Below, in pieces: positions 24,732 to 32,613 of a DNA stretch of 38,474 bases. Made by a program: the position numbers and the translations under genes. Under the pieces are notes generated by a model that did no database searches, was not told the origin of the DNA, and worked only from the letters and a program-made list of their open reading frames with translations. The DNA lies in contig JAPPGH010000029.1 of NCBI GenBank assembly GCA_026914155.1, forward strand, positions 1 through 38,474, given 5' to 3'. Within the stretch, counting starts at the first letter, position 1. Every line of letters starts with the position of its first letter. Origin of the DNA: Candidatus Palauibacter rhopaloidicola (GTDB lineage Bacteria; Gemmatimonadota; Gemmatimonadetes; Palauibacterales; Palauibacteraceae).

Positions 24732-26925
24732 GGGACGGCAGGTTGCCCATCTCAGGCGGGATCGACCCGGACATGTTGTTGTATCCGAGGTAGAGGAATC
24801 TCACCGAGGACAGGTTTCCCAGCTCGGGAGGGATCTCGCCCTCGAGCCGGTTGGCGTCCATCCAGATCACCTCCACCCTGGACAGGTTCCCGAGCTCGGG
24901 CGGGATCCGGCCCGTCAGCCGGTTCCGGCTGATGCGCAGGGTTTCGAGGTTCGACAAGGCGCCCAACTCCCGGGGTATCGTGCCCTCCAGCCGGTTTCCG
25001 AGGAGATCCAGTTGTGTGAGCCGCGAAAGGGAGCCCAGTTCGCGTGGTATCGTTCCCGTCAGCCGGTTTTCGAACAGCCCCAATCTCGTAAGCCGCGAAA
25101 GGGCACCCAGTTCAGACGGAATCGGGCCCTCCAACAGGTTGCTATCGAGACGAAGCACTTCCAGCGTGGCGGCGTTTGCCCAGTTCCGAGGTATCGACCC
25201 TTCGAGCGAGTTGAAGGCGAGGTTCAGCAGCCGCAGGGCGCCCAGCCGGGCGAGTTCTCCCGGTAGTCGTCCGCGCAGGTTGTTCGCTTCGAGCGCCAGC
25301 TCGACCACATGTCCCTCGTCGTCCGTCGTCACGCCGTGCCATTCTCCAAGGGGTGTGTCGGTCATCCATTCGTCCCGGCGCGTCCAGTCGTCCCCGCCGG
25401 TCGCGTCGAACAGCGTCTCGAGAATCTCGCGGTCCGCGAGTGCTGGACACCCAGCGCGAGGGCCCTGGCGAACCCGAATCGAGGCGAACCACCGCCCGAA
25501 GGCGTCGGAGGCGGGCACGCACAGCTCGGTACCGGCATAGCGGAATTCCTCCAACGGGAGGTCCATGAGAGGCAACGGCATTCGGCCCGAGAGAGCGTTG
25601 CCTCCAAGCCTGAGGACGGACAGTCGATCCATCGCCCCGAGGGACGACGGCAACTGTCCCCGCAGCTCGTTGTCCGCCAAGTCGAGCACCGTGACGCGCC
25701 CGAGCGAAGCCGCCTCCACCCCGTACCACTCTCCGACTGCCCCACTGATGAGCCAGCCGGTCGAACGGGTCCAGTTCGCTCCGCCGGTGACCTCGTAGAG
25801 GTCTTCGAGTGCGGCCAGGTCCGCGTCGTTGCAGCGCGGTCCCCGAAAGTCCCGGCTCCCTTCGCCGCGTAAGGCCTCGAAGTCCGCGGTTCCCGGAGCG
25901 CAGAGTCCGTCGTTGTGCCCCCCGTAGAAGGTCTCCAGTTGCCTCAACTGCACGAACGTCGGGGGGATCGATCCGGTCAGGTCGTTCTGATCGACGAACA
26001 TCGTCCGAAGACTGCGAAGCTGGCCAAGCTCGGCGGGGAGGCGGCCGCTCAGACGGTTCCTGAAAAGATTGAGGAATTCGAGCTTGGCGAGTGCCCCGAG
26101 TTCGGGCGGTATCGACCCGGTGAACGGCACGTACTCGAGGTTCAGGCGGCGCAGCTCAACGAGCTTCCCCAGTGTCGTCGGAATCTCGCCGCTCAGGTCC
26201 GCCTGGCCCAGGTCGATCTCCCGAAGCCGCGTCAGATTGCCGATCTCTGGCGGGAGCGCGCCAGTGAGATCGTTCTCGCGCAGGTTCAGCGTTGCAAGAC
26301 GCGTGAGGCCTTCAAGTGCCGACGGGATGGTGCCCGCCAGGCGATTCTCCGACAGGTCCACGGCGATCACGCGCCCGTCGCCATCCGTTACCACTCCATA
26401 CCAATCGCCTAACGGTCGGTCGCTCAGCCAGTTGGCGTTGTTGGTCCAGTTCTCACCATCGGCGGCTCCGTACAGCGCGACCAGCGCCATCCGATCCGCG
26501 CCCGCACGCGATTCGACGCGCACAGAAACCTCCGCGCTCGCGGGACCAGCCGTCGCGGTGATCGTTGTCAATCCGTTCGACACGGCCGTCACGAGGCCGT
26601 TCGCGGCGACCGAGGCCACACCGGAATCGGCGCTCGCCCACTCGACCTCGGCACCCTCCACGACGTGCTTGTTCGCGTCGGTCACCGTCGTCGTCAGCCT
26701 CGCCGTGTCAGCCACCTCGAGCGCTACGGACTCCGGCGCGACTTCCATACCCGCGGGAAGCTGCTGAACGCGCGCCGCCGCGGCTCCAGAGACCGTACCC
26801 GAAAGCGCCGTGATGGTCGCCTCGCCGTTGCCCGTAGAAGTGACCAGCCCCGTGCCGCTCACCGTCGCCACGGCCGCCGCACTCGACGACCAAGTAACCA
26901 CTGCACCGGCGATCGCGTTGCCGTC
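24595..26925 (-). CDS. LRR-BIG2 protein, main part of an interrupted gene
   Basis: The frame continues directly from the segment at 26926-27207 after a TAG. It encodes the rest of one BIG2 domain (DGNAIAGAVVTWSSSAAAVA), a second BIG2 (MEVAPESVALEVADTARLTT), then three successive LRR blocks each with its own cap: LYGAADGENWTNNANWLSDR, LYEVTGGANWTRSTGWLIS and LFDATGGDDWTRRDEWMTDT. Cys-containing caps GLCAPGTADF and ELCVPASDAF close the first two blocks. The last LRR breaks off at TGTIPPG near 24690, where it meets the opposite LRR gene. An internal ATG at 26901 could give a product without a secretion signal. Interrupted and truncated, so likely non-functional. Confidence 0.75.
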   Translation of the reverse strand, partial: DGNAIAGAVVTWSSSAAAVATVSGTGLVTSTGNGEATITALSGTVSGAAAARVQQLPAGMEVAPESVALEVADTARLTTTVTDANKHVVEGAEVEWASADSGVASVAANGLVTAVSNGLTTITATAGPASAEVSVRVESRAGADRMALVALYGAADGENWTNNANWLSDRPLGDWYGVVTDGDGRVIAVDLSENRLAGTIPSALEGLTRLATLNLRENDLTGALPPEIGNLTRLREIDLGQADLSGEIPTTLGKLVELRRLNLEYVPFTGSIPPELGALAKLEFLNLFRNRLSGRLPAELGQLRSLRTMFVDQNDLTGSIPPTFVQLRQLETFYGGHNDGLCAPGTADFEALRGEGSRDFRGPRCNDADLAALEDLYEVTGGANWTRSTGWLISGAVGEWYGVEAASLGRVTVLDLADNELRGQLPSSLGAMDRLSVLRLGGNALSGRMPLPLMDLPLEEFRYAGTELCVPASDAFGRWFASIRVRQGPRAGCPALADREILETLFDATGGDDWTRRDEWMTDTPLGEWHGVTTDDEGHVVELALEANNLRGRLPGELARLGALRLLNLAFNSLEGSIPRNWANAATLEVLRLDSNLLEGPIPSELGALSRLTRLGLFENRLTGTIPRELGSLSRLTQLDLLGNRLEGTIPRELGALSNLETLRISRNRLTGRIPPELGNLSRVEVIWMDANRLEGEIPPELGNLSSVRFLYLGYNNMSGSIPPEMGNLPSLTDLGLDGLGLTGTIPPGPSPKGSFRRDPTATGWRDHRVREESGR

Positions 26926-27207
26926 CTAATCCAGCACCGACGCCGCCAACTGTATCGTCTCGCCCAACGACGACAGAGAGGCCACCGATGGTGTCACCGT
27001 GACCGTCGTCGGAACGGGTGCCGGAGGAGGGGCGAGCACCGTTGGATCGTCACCTGAGCAGGCCAGAAGCAGCAGGACGGTCGCTGAGCTCGTCAACCCA
27101 CCAACGACGGACGCGATACCCTCGCGCAACCGTCTCGACGAAGCGCTTGTTCCGAGATCATGAGGAGCACGAGGACGACGAAATAGCCTTCTCCTAGGTT
27201 TGCCCAT
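26926..27207 (-). pseudogene. LRR-BIG2 lipoprotein, N-terminal segment ending in an in-frame TAG
   Basis: From an ATG at 27207 (27219 is possible): a basic N-terminus MGKPRRRLFRRPRAP, hydrophobic VVGGLTSSATVLLLLAC with lipobox LLAC, a proline linker and the start of BIG2 (VTVTPSVASLSSLGETIQLA). A TAG follows SVLD where the homologous domain at 18.9 kb has SDQNGRAVAG. A single C to T change of a CAG codon would explain it. The same frame continues without a shift into 24595-26925. Element C lies 50-100 bases upstream. Confidence 0.7.
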
Positions 27208-27256
27208 CCCGTCAGGCATCGAGACCCGCGGAAAAAGGTCAAGCGGCTTCAGAAAG

Positions 27257-27306
27257 CCTAGTCGATTTTTCGTGTACAAGGCGTGTAAAATTCTGCCATT
27301 TTTATG
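27257..27306 (-). promoter_or_regulatory. Triple-block element, copy C
   Basis: On the minus strand CATA begins at 27306, CACG at 27285 and CACGAAAAATCG at 27274: the same 21 and 11 base steps, then CGACTAGG as in copy B. It points to the LRR-BIG2 gene. On the plus-strand side (about 27330-27365) a GGCCACGAGAACGGGCGAG stretch matches the leader of the kinase gene. Confidence 0.6.
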
Positions 27307-27732
27307 TTTACAGGATATCTGCTCAGCTTTCGTGCGGACTCGGCCACGAGAACGGGCGAGGTGACGCCCTAACGGGATCACCCGTGGGCACCGTACGGCC
27401 AGGGCGTTGGCGTCTGGAGCGGCAGGGTTCCGACGGCAATGCGGCCGAGGCACTGACGGTGGTCGCGGATGGCGGACGCGACGAGAGCGATGGGGACGCT
27501 CAATCCGAACTCGTCCGTGACCTCGCTCATCGCCGTCGCGGATCGGGAACGGGCCGACCGCTCGGGGCCATCGGACGTCGATGTCGTGGGGATCGGAGCC
27601 GGGCCGCTTCAACGACCATCCCCTCCGTCCCGTCGGTGAGTCTACAGGCTCGCGGGGAAGAGCGATCGACCATCACGCCCGACTCGCGGGACATGTTGCG
27701 ACGCTTATATCCTCGACCAGCGCGACACCGCA
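27307..27732. other. No clear gene; decayed leader
   Basis: The left part carries a kinase-leader-like stretch next to element C. A 56-codon plus-strand frame starting at an ATG near 27470 (MADATRAMGTLNPNSSV...) shows no family and no convincing ribosome-binding site. I see nothing else supportable. Confidence 0.35.
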
Positions 27733-28370
27733 GTGGCAGAGCGCTGCGAGACCTCCCCGCCCGACGGCCTTGAAGGCCCCCAGATTCACATCGTCCATGT
27801 CACGGCCAAGGGGGGCCGCGCGACCTCCGCCGGGACTTGGACGGATACCTGCACCTCGCGTTGGATCCGATGCACATCTGGCTCGATGAGGTGGCCGGGC
27901 TTCGCTGGCCCTTCGACACCTATGGCGGCAAGCCGGACATCACCCTCCTCTCCCTTCCGTCGAAATGCCCGACGCACCGGATCCACCTACGGGACGCACT
28001 GCGAAAGCGCGAAGCCGGGGCGCTCAAGCCCGAAACGATCGACACCGTATTCCTAGAGTACGACGGCGCCCTTGGGCGGCTCGCATACACCGGAATCGCA
28101 GGCGAGCGAAATGAGGTGGCGCCTGTCGGCGAGCACTACGAGCCGACCGCCGGAGTCGCCGCTCCTGAGTTGGCCCACGTCTTCGGGGCCGTCCCGTCGT
28201 GGCGCTCCCAACGTCAACGGATACGCCACGCCACCGACCACGACCGCGACATCCTGGCGGAGGGTTCACTCGTGGACGGCCTCTTGGACTGCAACCGCGA
28301 TGACTACTTCGGCCACGGGCGGGAAGACTCCACCGACACCGCTACGGCCCCGTATTGGGAGGCACGATGA
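27733..28370 (+). pseudogene. Degenerate metzincin-like zinc metalloprotease
   Basis: Frame 1 gives MAERCETSPPDGLEGPQIHI, VHVTAKGG; after a slip in the G-run near 27812 the next frame gives PRDLRRDLDGYLHLALDPMH, RWPFDTYGGKPDITLLSLP, then PELAHVFGAVPS where a protease would have HELxHxxGxxP. The first zinc ligand His is replaced by Pro. Downstream DHDRDILAEG and LDCNRDDYFGHG match the tail of secreted metzincin-like proteins, and the proper link (APNVNGYATPPT) lies in another frame. There is no secretion signal in reach. It ends with an ATGA overlap to a tiny membrane-like frame. It is most likely a dead gene. Confidence 0.5.
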
Positions 28371-28471
28371 AGCTCTTGGGATTGATCGTGGTGGCCTTTG
28401 GTCTTCGTGATCGTCGACTTCAGGCGGCGGAGACCCTGGCAGTCCCCTTACCGGCTTCGGGACTCACGTAA
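28367..28471 (+). CDS. Possible small membrane peptide
   Basis: ATGA overlap with the preceding frame. MKLLGLIVVAFG begins a membrane helix; in the next frame LVFVIVDFRRRRPW would continue it, so a one-base slip near 28402 may have cut a small single-helix protein. As read, it is 34 residues and ends inside the convergent kinase gene. Weakly supported. Confidence 0.25.
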   Translation: MKLLGLIVVAFGLRDRRLQAAETLAVPLPASGLT

Positions 28472-30788
28472 CCAATTCCTGGGGCATACGGTAGCCGACG
28501 CCGCGCTCGGTGCGGATGTATGCGGGGTCAGCTGCATCGTCGCCAAGCTTGTTGCGGAGCTTCTTGACGTACGTGCGTACCGGCCCCCGGTTGTTCGAGC
28601 CGCGCCGCTTCCACACCGATCTCAGCAGCTGGTCGTAGGTCAGCACGCGTCCCGCATTCCGCGAGAGCACACTCAGCAACTCGTACTCGGTGGCCGTCAA
28701 CTCGACGTTGCGGCCCGCCACTCTCACCCGCCGCTGGTCGTAGCGGACGCTGAGTTCACCGAGCACGAACGCCTCGGGCCGATCGCGCTGCCTGAGCGCA
28801 GCGCGGATTCGCGCCACGAGTTCGGTCCGCCTGAACGGCTTGACGATATAATCGGTCGCCCCGGAATCGAGTGCCCTCGCGATGTTCGCCTCGTTGCTGT
28901 AGCCCGAGATGAAGATCACCGGCAGTTCGGCGAGGTCCGGGATCCGGCTCATGAGGTCGATGCCGTCCGTGCCGGGAAGGACCAGGTCGAGGAGGACGAG
29001 ATCGGGCCGCTCGGCCTCGATCAGATGCTCCAGCTCCCGCGGATCGCCCGTCGGCAGGGCCGTCCAGCCCTCGGCAGCGAGCGTGTCGCGAACCAAGCGC
29101 AGCATGTTCGGGTCGTCGTCAACCACGAGCACGCGGACGCGCTCTGAACGACCGGGCCGCTGGGGGTCGCCCGAGTCGGGCGCCGTAGCTTTGTCGTCGG
29201 CAGCCGGGAGCGTGAACGTGAAGCGCGCGCCGAGGCCCGGCCCGCCGCTCTCGGCACGAATGCGGCCTCCGTGCGCTTCGACGAGCCCCTTCGAGATCGC
29301 TAGCCCGAGCCCCGTGCCTCCCCGAGGGCCGGGGCGTGTCTTGCGGAACAGGTGCGGAAGCTCCTCTTGCGGGATACCGTGCCCCTGGTCGGAGACCGAG
29401 ATGGCGACGTGAGCGCCGTCGCGCGTCGCCTCGACACGGATCGATGACGACGCGGGTGCGTGTCGCGCGGCGTTGGCGAAGAGGTTGCTTAGCACCTGTG
29501 CGATGCGCTCGCGGTCGGCCATCGCGAGTGGCAGACCGGGCGGGAGATCGACGAGCACGTCGTGCCCGCTCCCGCCGCTCAGGAACGTGGTCCGGGCCCG
29601 GTCCACAAGGGACACCACGCTCGTGGGCTCAGGCGATACTGTGAGCGTGCCTGCCTCGATGCTGCCGGCGTCCAGCAGGTTCGCGATCAGGCCCCGCATG
29701 TGGTTCGCCTGCCTGTCGACGAGGCGGAAGAACTCGAGCATCTCCGCCCGGGACACAGCCGACGAGGCCTCGAGCACGGTCCCGGCCGAACCCTTGATCG
29801 AGGCGAGCGGAGCGCGAAGCTCGTGGCTTACCAGCGTCAGGAAGTCTTCCCGCTGCCGCTCGAGCTCGTCGAACGGCGCCAGATCCTGTATCGTGACGAC
29901 GACCGAGACCAGCTCCCCGTCCTCGGAACGGATTGGCGTCACGTTGACCAGTGTCCGCACCTTCCGTCCATCCGGCACCGACAGCTCAAGTTCCTCGGCC
30001 CGCGTGGGGGCGACGCTTTCGAGCAGGTCAGCCAGCGGAACGTCGGCGAGCGAGAACTCCCGCCCGTCCGACCGGCGGCACGTCAGCACGTCCAGGAGTT
30101 GCTCGGGAGGGTAGCCCGGCGTACGGATCTCCTCGGCGATGAGGTGCGCCGCCGGATTCACCGACACCACCCGCCCACTTCCGGCCTCGAACACCACCAC
30201 CCCCACCGGTGAGGTCTCGACCAGCGCCTCGAGGTCGGCTCGCGCCCTCTCGACATCGCCGTGCGTGCGCGCATTCGAGATGGCGGCGGCGGCCTGAGAG
30301 GCAAAGAGCACCAGGATCTCCTGGTCCTCGGCCGTAAACGCATCGCCGTTCGCCTTATCGGCGACGAAGAAATGACCGACATGCTCGCCCCGGTGGCGCA
30401 TCGGAGCGCCCTGCAGCGTGAGCGTGGTCCAAGGGGCCGGAGTGAAGCCGAGCGACTTCAGGTAGCCGGGAAGATCCGCCAGCTGGAACGGCTCCCCGAT
30501 GTCGCGCAGCTGCTCGAAGAGCCGCAGCCCCTCGGGCCATGCCTCCATCGCCTCAAGTTCCTTCGCAGAGAGGCCGGAGGCGAGGAAGTCAACCGGCCAG
30601 CCGCGCCGGTCGATCGTCGTGATCACGCCCTGGCTGGCACCGGTCAGCGCGCGGGCGCTATCGACCACCTCCCTGAGCACTGCGTCCAGGTCCAAGCTTG
30701 CGTTGATGCGCAGCATCGTATCCCTCAGCCGCGAGAAGCGGTCCCGCAGCGACTGGTTCTCCTGCCTCAGCTCTCGCAAGTCGTTCAA
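28464..30788 (-). CDS. Hybrid sensor kinase-response regulator with DNA-binding domain
   Basis: A 774-residue one-chain two-component system from TTG 30788, which has GGGGAGAGAG upstream and is conserved in the remnant at 22455; a GTG at 30827 is possible. Order: coiled start, GAF (about 25-165), PAS (about 175-300, ETSPVGVVVFEAGSGRVVSV), HisKA with FLTLVSHELRAPLASIKGS, HATPase with NLFANAARH, DQGHGIP and GGTGLGLA, receiver with VLVVDDDPN, phospho-Asp in LVLLDLVLPGTDG and Lys in YIVKPF, then an OmpR-type winged helix (ELTATEYELLSVLSRNAGRV, RGVGYRMP). No membrane helix: a cytoplasmic sensor. Kinase, receiver and DNA-binding output in one soluble protein is rare. It is divergent from element E and the small-gene operon. 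Confidence 0.88.
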   Translation of the reverse strand: MNDLRELRQENQSLRDRFSRLRDTMLRINASLDLDAVLREVVDSARALTGASQGVITTIDRRGWPVDFLASGLSAKELEAMEAWPEGLRLFEQLRDIGEPFQLADLPGYLKSLGFTPAPWTTLTLQGAPMRHRGEHVGHFFVADKANGDAFTAEDQEILVLFASQAAAAISNARTHGDVERARADLEALVETSPVGVVVFEAGSGRVVSVNPAAHLIAEEIRTPGYPPEQLLDVLTCRRSDGREFSLADVPLADLLESVAPTRAEELELSVPDGRKVRTLVNVTPIRSEDGELVSVVVTIQDLAPFDELERQREDFLTLVSHELRAPLASIKGSAGTVLEASSAVSRAEMLEFFRLVDRQANHMRGLIANLLDAGSIEAGTLTVSPEPTSVVSLVDRARTTFLSGGSGHDVLVDLPPGLPLAMADRERIAQVLSNLFANAARHAPASSSIRVEATRDGAHVAISVSDQGHGIPQEELPHLFRKTRPGPRGGTGLGLAISKGLVEAHGGRIRAESGGPGLGARFTFTLPAADDKATAPDSGDPQRPGRSERVRVLVVDDDPNMLRLVRDTLAAEGWTALPTGDPRELEHLIEAERPDLVLLDLVLPGTDGIDLMSRIPDLAELPVIFISGYSNEANIARALDSGATDYIVKPFRRTELVARIRAALRQRDRPEAFVLGELSVRYDQRRVRVAGRNVELTATEYELLSVLSRNAGRVLTYDQLLRSVWKRRGSNNRGPVRTYVKKLRNKLGDDAADPAYIRTERGVGYRMPQELVT

Positions 30789-30853
30789 GGATTCTCTCTC
30801 CCCTCGCTTTCGTGCCCGGATCGCCACAAAACGCCACGAATACACCCTATCGA

Positions 30854-30905
30854 CACGAAAATAGCGCTGTTTCACACGTTTCGTCCAAATAAAACAGCTT
30901 AGGTT
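30854..30905 (+). promoter_or_regulatory. Triple-block element, copy E, between the kinase and the small-gene operon
   Basis: CACGAAAATAG at 30854, CACG at 30875 and CAAA at 30886 (offsets 0, 21, 32), followed by GCTTAGGTT. The kinase TTG lies 66 bases away on the minus strand and the plus-strand genes begin at 31035. Additional CACA/CACG blocks occur at 30825 and 30835 inside the kinase leader. This is the only copy whose kinase is intact. Confidence 0.65.
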
Positions 30906-31034
30906 GTATGGTGGAACATGTGGAAGGGCGTTCGCAGGCGAACGAGCCGGGAGGGGCATCATTTGCAAGGAGACGACGGAGACGGAGGCCCCGTTTTTTG
31001 ACGTGCGGGCGGCGAATCCCCGCTACGGAGGGTG

Positions 31035-31154
31035 ATGGTGTCCGGCGTGGCGCGGCTGCTGTCGCAGCTCAAGGGCCCGAAGGCGCGGGCAGCGCTCGCC
31101 AAGCTCCAGCGACGCACCGTCGCGACGGAGGAAGCCGCTGAGGTGGACGGGTGA
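31035..31154 (+). CDS. 39-residue protein
   Basis: ATG at 31035 with GGAGG just upstream: MVSGVARLLSQLKGPKARAA followed by LAKLQRRTVATEEAAEVDG. A basic amphipathic helix with an acidic end. GTGA overlap with the next gene suggests it is translated. No family recognised. Confidence 0.5.
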   Translation: MVSGVARLLSQLKGPKARAALAKLQRRTVATEEAAEVDG

Positions 31155-31366
31155 GGTATCGACCGTTGTACGACTTGGAGCGCCGGAGCGAGCGCGGAAG
31201 ATGTCGCCGCTTCGGGTGCGGGGGCTGGACTGTCCGGTCGCCGGTCGCGTCGCCACGTCACGGCAACGGCGTTCGAGTGTGCCCCGCGTGCATCCTCCGG
31301 GGTGCTGAGCGGGTGAATCTTCCGCCCCCCGAGTGGGCCGTCCGACTTCTCGCCGACCGGCGATGA
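31151..31366 (+). CDS. Small protein with two cysteine pairs (zinc-ribbon-like)
   Basis: 71 residues from a GTG that overlaps the preceding stop. Cys18-x4-Cys23 (CRRFGC) and Cys44-x2-Cys47 (CPAC) could bind zinc; the rest is Arg-rich. Stop and next start overlap as ATGA, so it is the middle of a coupled trio. It may be a nucleic-acid-binding partner of the membrane protein that follows. No family recognised. Confidence 0.5.
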   Translation: MRYRPLYDLERRSERGRCRRFGCGGWTVRSPVASPRHGNGVRVCPACILRGAERVNLPPPEWAVRLLADRR

Positions 31367-31713
31367 GGTTCTGGGCGGCGGCCCTCCTCTGGCTTCCGGC
31401 GTCGATGGTGGTGCTGTCGGTGGCGCGCGGTTTCTCCGTCGCTCCGGGCGGGCTCGCCATGACGCTGGCTTCGCTCGCGGGGCTTGCCTCTTGCGGACTT
31501 CCGCTCGCCTTCGCGTGTCGGCGGATACACCGCACCGGGGCCAGGGGGGCGGCGTGGGGCAGCTTCGCGGTGCTCGCCCCGGCGACGGTGCTGATGATCC
31601 TCATCGCCGGACTCTTGGGGCCGTGGGCCGTCATCGTTGCGGCCATGATAGGCAGCGCCCCGGCGTGGATCGTTTACGCGCTCACGCGCCCCTTTGCCAG
31701 GTCAACGCGCTAG
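31363..31713 (+). CDS. Small integral membrane protein
   Basis: 116 residues, about four hydrophobic segments: FWAAALLWLPASMVVLSVA, LAMTLASLAGLASCGLPLAF, GSFAVLAPATVLMILIAGLL and WAVIVAAMIGSAPAWIVYAL, with basic loops (RRIHRTGARG). Coupled to the cysteine-pair protein by ATGA. Function unknown. Confidence 0.65.
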   Translation: MRFWAAALLWLPASMVVLSVARGFSVAPGGLAMTLASLAGLASCGLPLAFACRRIHRTGARGAAWGSFAVLAPATVLMILIAGLLGPWAVIVAAMIGSAPAWIVYALTRPFARSTR

Positions 31714-31736
31714 AGGCGCGGAGGTAGAACGGCGCA

Positions 31737-32030
31737 ATGCTCCTGCTCGGTCCCGACGGCAAGGCCGTCCAAAGAGACACGGCGGTGGTGCGCGGACTGC
31801 TCGACCTCGGGGGCGAGACCGCGGCCGTCCAGTTGGAAACACTCGTGGCCCATCTCCGGGCCGAAGGCTACCGGACACCCCGTGACGGTAGCCTCGTCGA
31901 CGTCGTTGGGTTTGTCTGCAACTGGCTCGCCAACCGCCCGCATGAAATCCGGGAAGGCTACACGGTTCGGCGGACGATCCCGGACTTCTTCACTCTCCGG
32001 GCGGCGGCCGGTGCCAAGCCATCGCTATAA
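31737..32030 (+). CDS. Hypothetical 97-residue protein
   Basis: MLLLGPDGKAVQRDTAVVRG opens a soluble, mixed alpha/beta sequence with a helical middle (AAVQLETLVAHLRAEGY) and VDVVGFVCNWLANRPHEI. A purine-rich GGAGG lies 11 bases before the ATG. It is 23 bases after the membrane gene and 18 before the lipoprotein gene, probably one transcript. Not recognised. Confidence 0.55.
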   Translation: MLLLGPDGKAVQRDTAVVRGLLDLGGETAAVQLETLVAHLRAEGYRTPRDGSLVDVVGFVCNWLANRPHEIREGYTVRRTIPDFFTLRAAAGAKPSL

Positions 32031-32048
32031 TCCCCCGATGGTGAGCTA

Positions 32049-32501
32049 ATGACGAACGCCTCGAAATCGGCGCGGCCGCTCCTCCTCATCGCGGCGCTCG
32101 CGCTCGCGGGATGTACCCAGACAGCCGCTCCCCAGTTGCCCCCGCCACCCCCTCCGCCGGAGCCGCCTCCGGTGCGGGTGAATATCGCCGGACGCTACGA
32201 GAGTAGCTCCTGGCGCTTCGTCCTCACCGACGAAGAAGGGGCGCTAGAGGGCTCCTACGCGAGATTTACGGGCGGCGCGACCGGCACATGGGAGACGTTG
32301 GGCACTCTCACCGGGACCGCCGTACAGCGACCCGCTCAGCGCATGACCCAGGACGTGACGATTACCCTCGCCGGAGAGTTTATTGGCACGTTTGTCGGGA
32401 CGGCGACCGGACGGTCGCGGATCCGCGGCACCATCGACTACCGCACGGCCTCCGGCGCCACGGTAGCCCACCCGCTGACGCTTCTACGCGCGGGCCTGTA
32501 G
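32049..32501 (+). CDS. Small lipoprotein with proline linker
   Basis: 150 residues. Signal ARPLLLIAALALAGC with lipobox LAGC, a linker of prolines, then a roughly 105-residue beta-rich domain (VNIAGRYESSSWRFVLTDEE, GTWETLGTLTG, GTFVGTATGRSRIRGTIDYR) that looks like a small beta-barrel or lipocalin-like sandwich. It is the last gene of the operon that starts after element E. It shares the lipobox-proline-domain plan with the lipoproteins facing the other element copies. Confidence 0.75.
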   Translation: MTNASKSARPLLLIAALALAGCTQTAAPQLPPPPPPPEPPPVRVNIAGRYESSSWRFVLTDEEGALEGSYARFTGGATGTWETLGTLTGTAVQRPAQRMTQDVTITLAGEFIGTFVGTATGRSRIRGTIDYRTASGATVAHPLTLLRAGL

Positions 32502-32613
32502 GGGCGCGACATCCCCGCCCCGGAATCTCGACGATCTCGCCCCTGCTAGGTCAACGTAACGTCCGCCACCGCCGTGTCTCCGTGGACGGCTTCACCGTCC
32601 GGGCCAATGAGGT

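Noticed and set aside
26926..26928. TAG read as a sense codon (recoding)
   Set aside because: Only one gene shows it, no special downstream structure is visible, and gene decay is common in this island.
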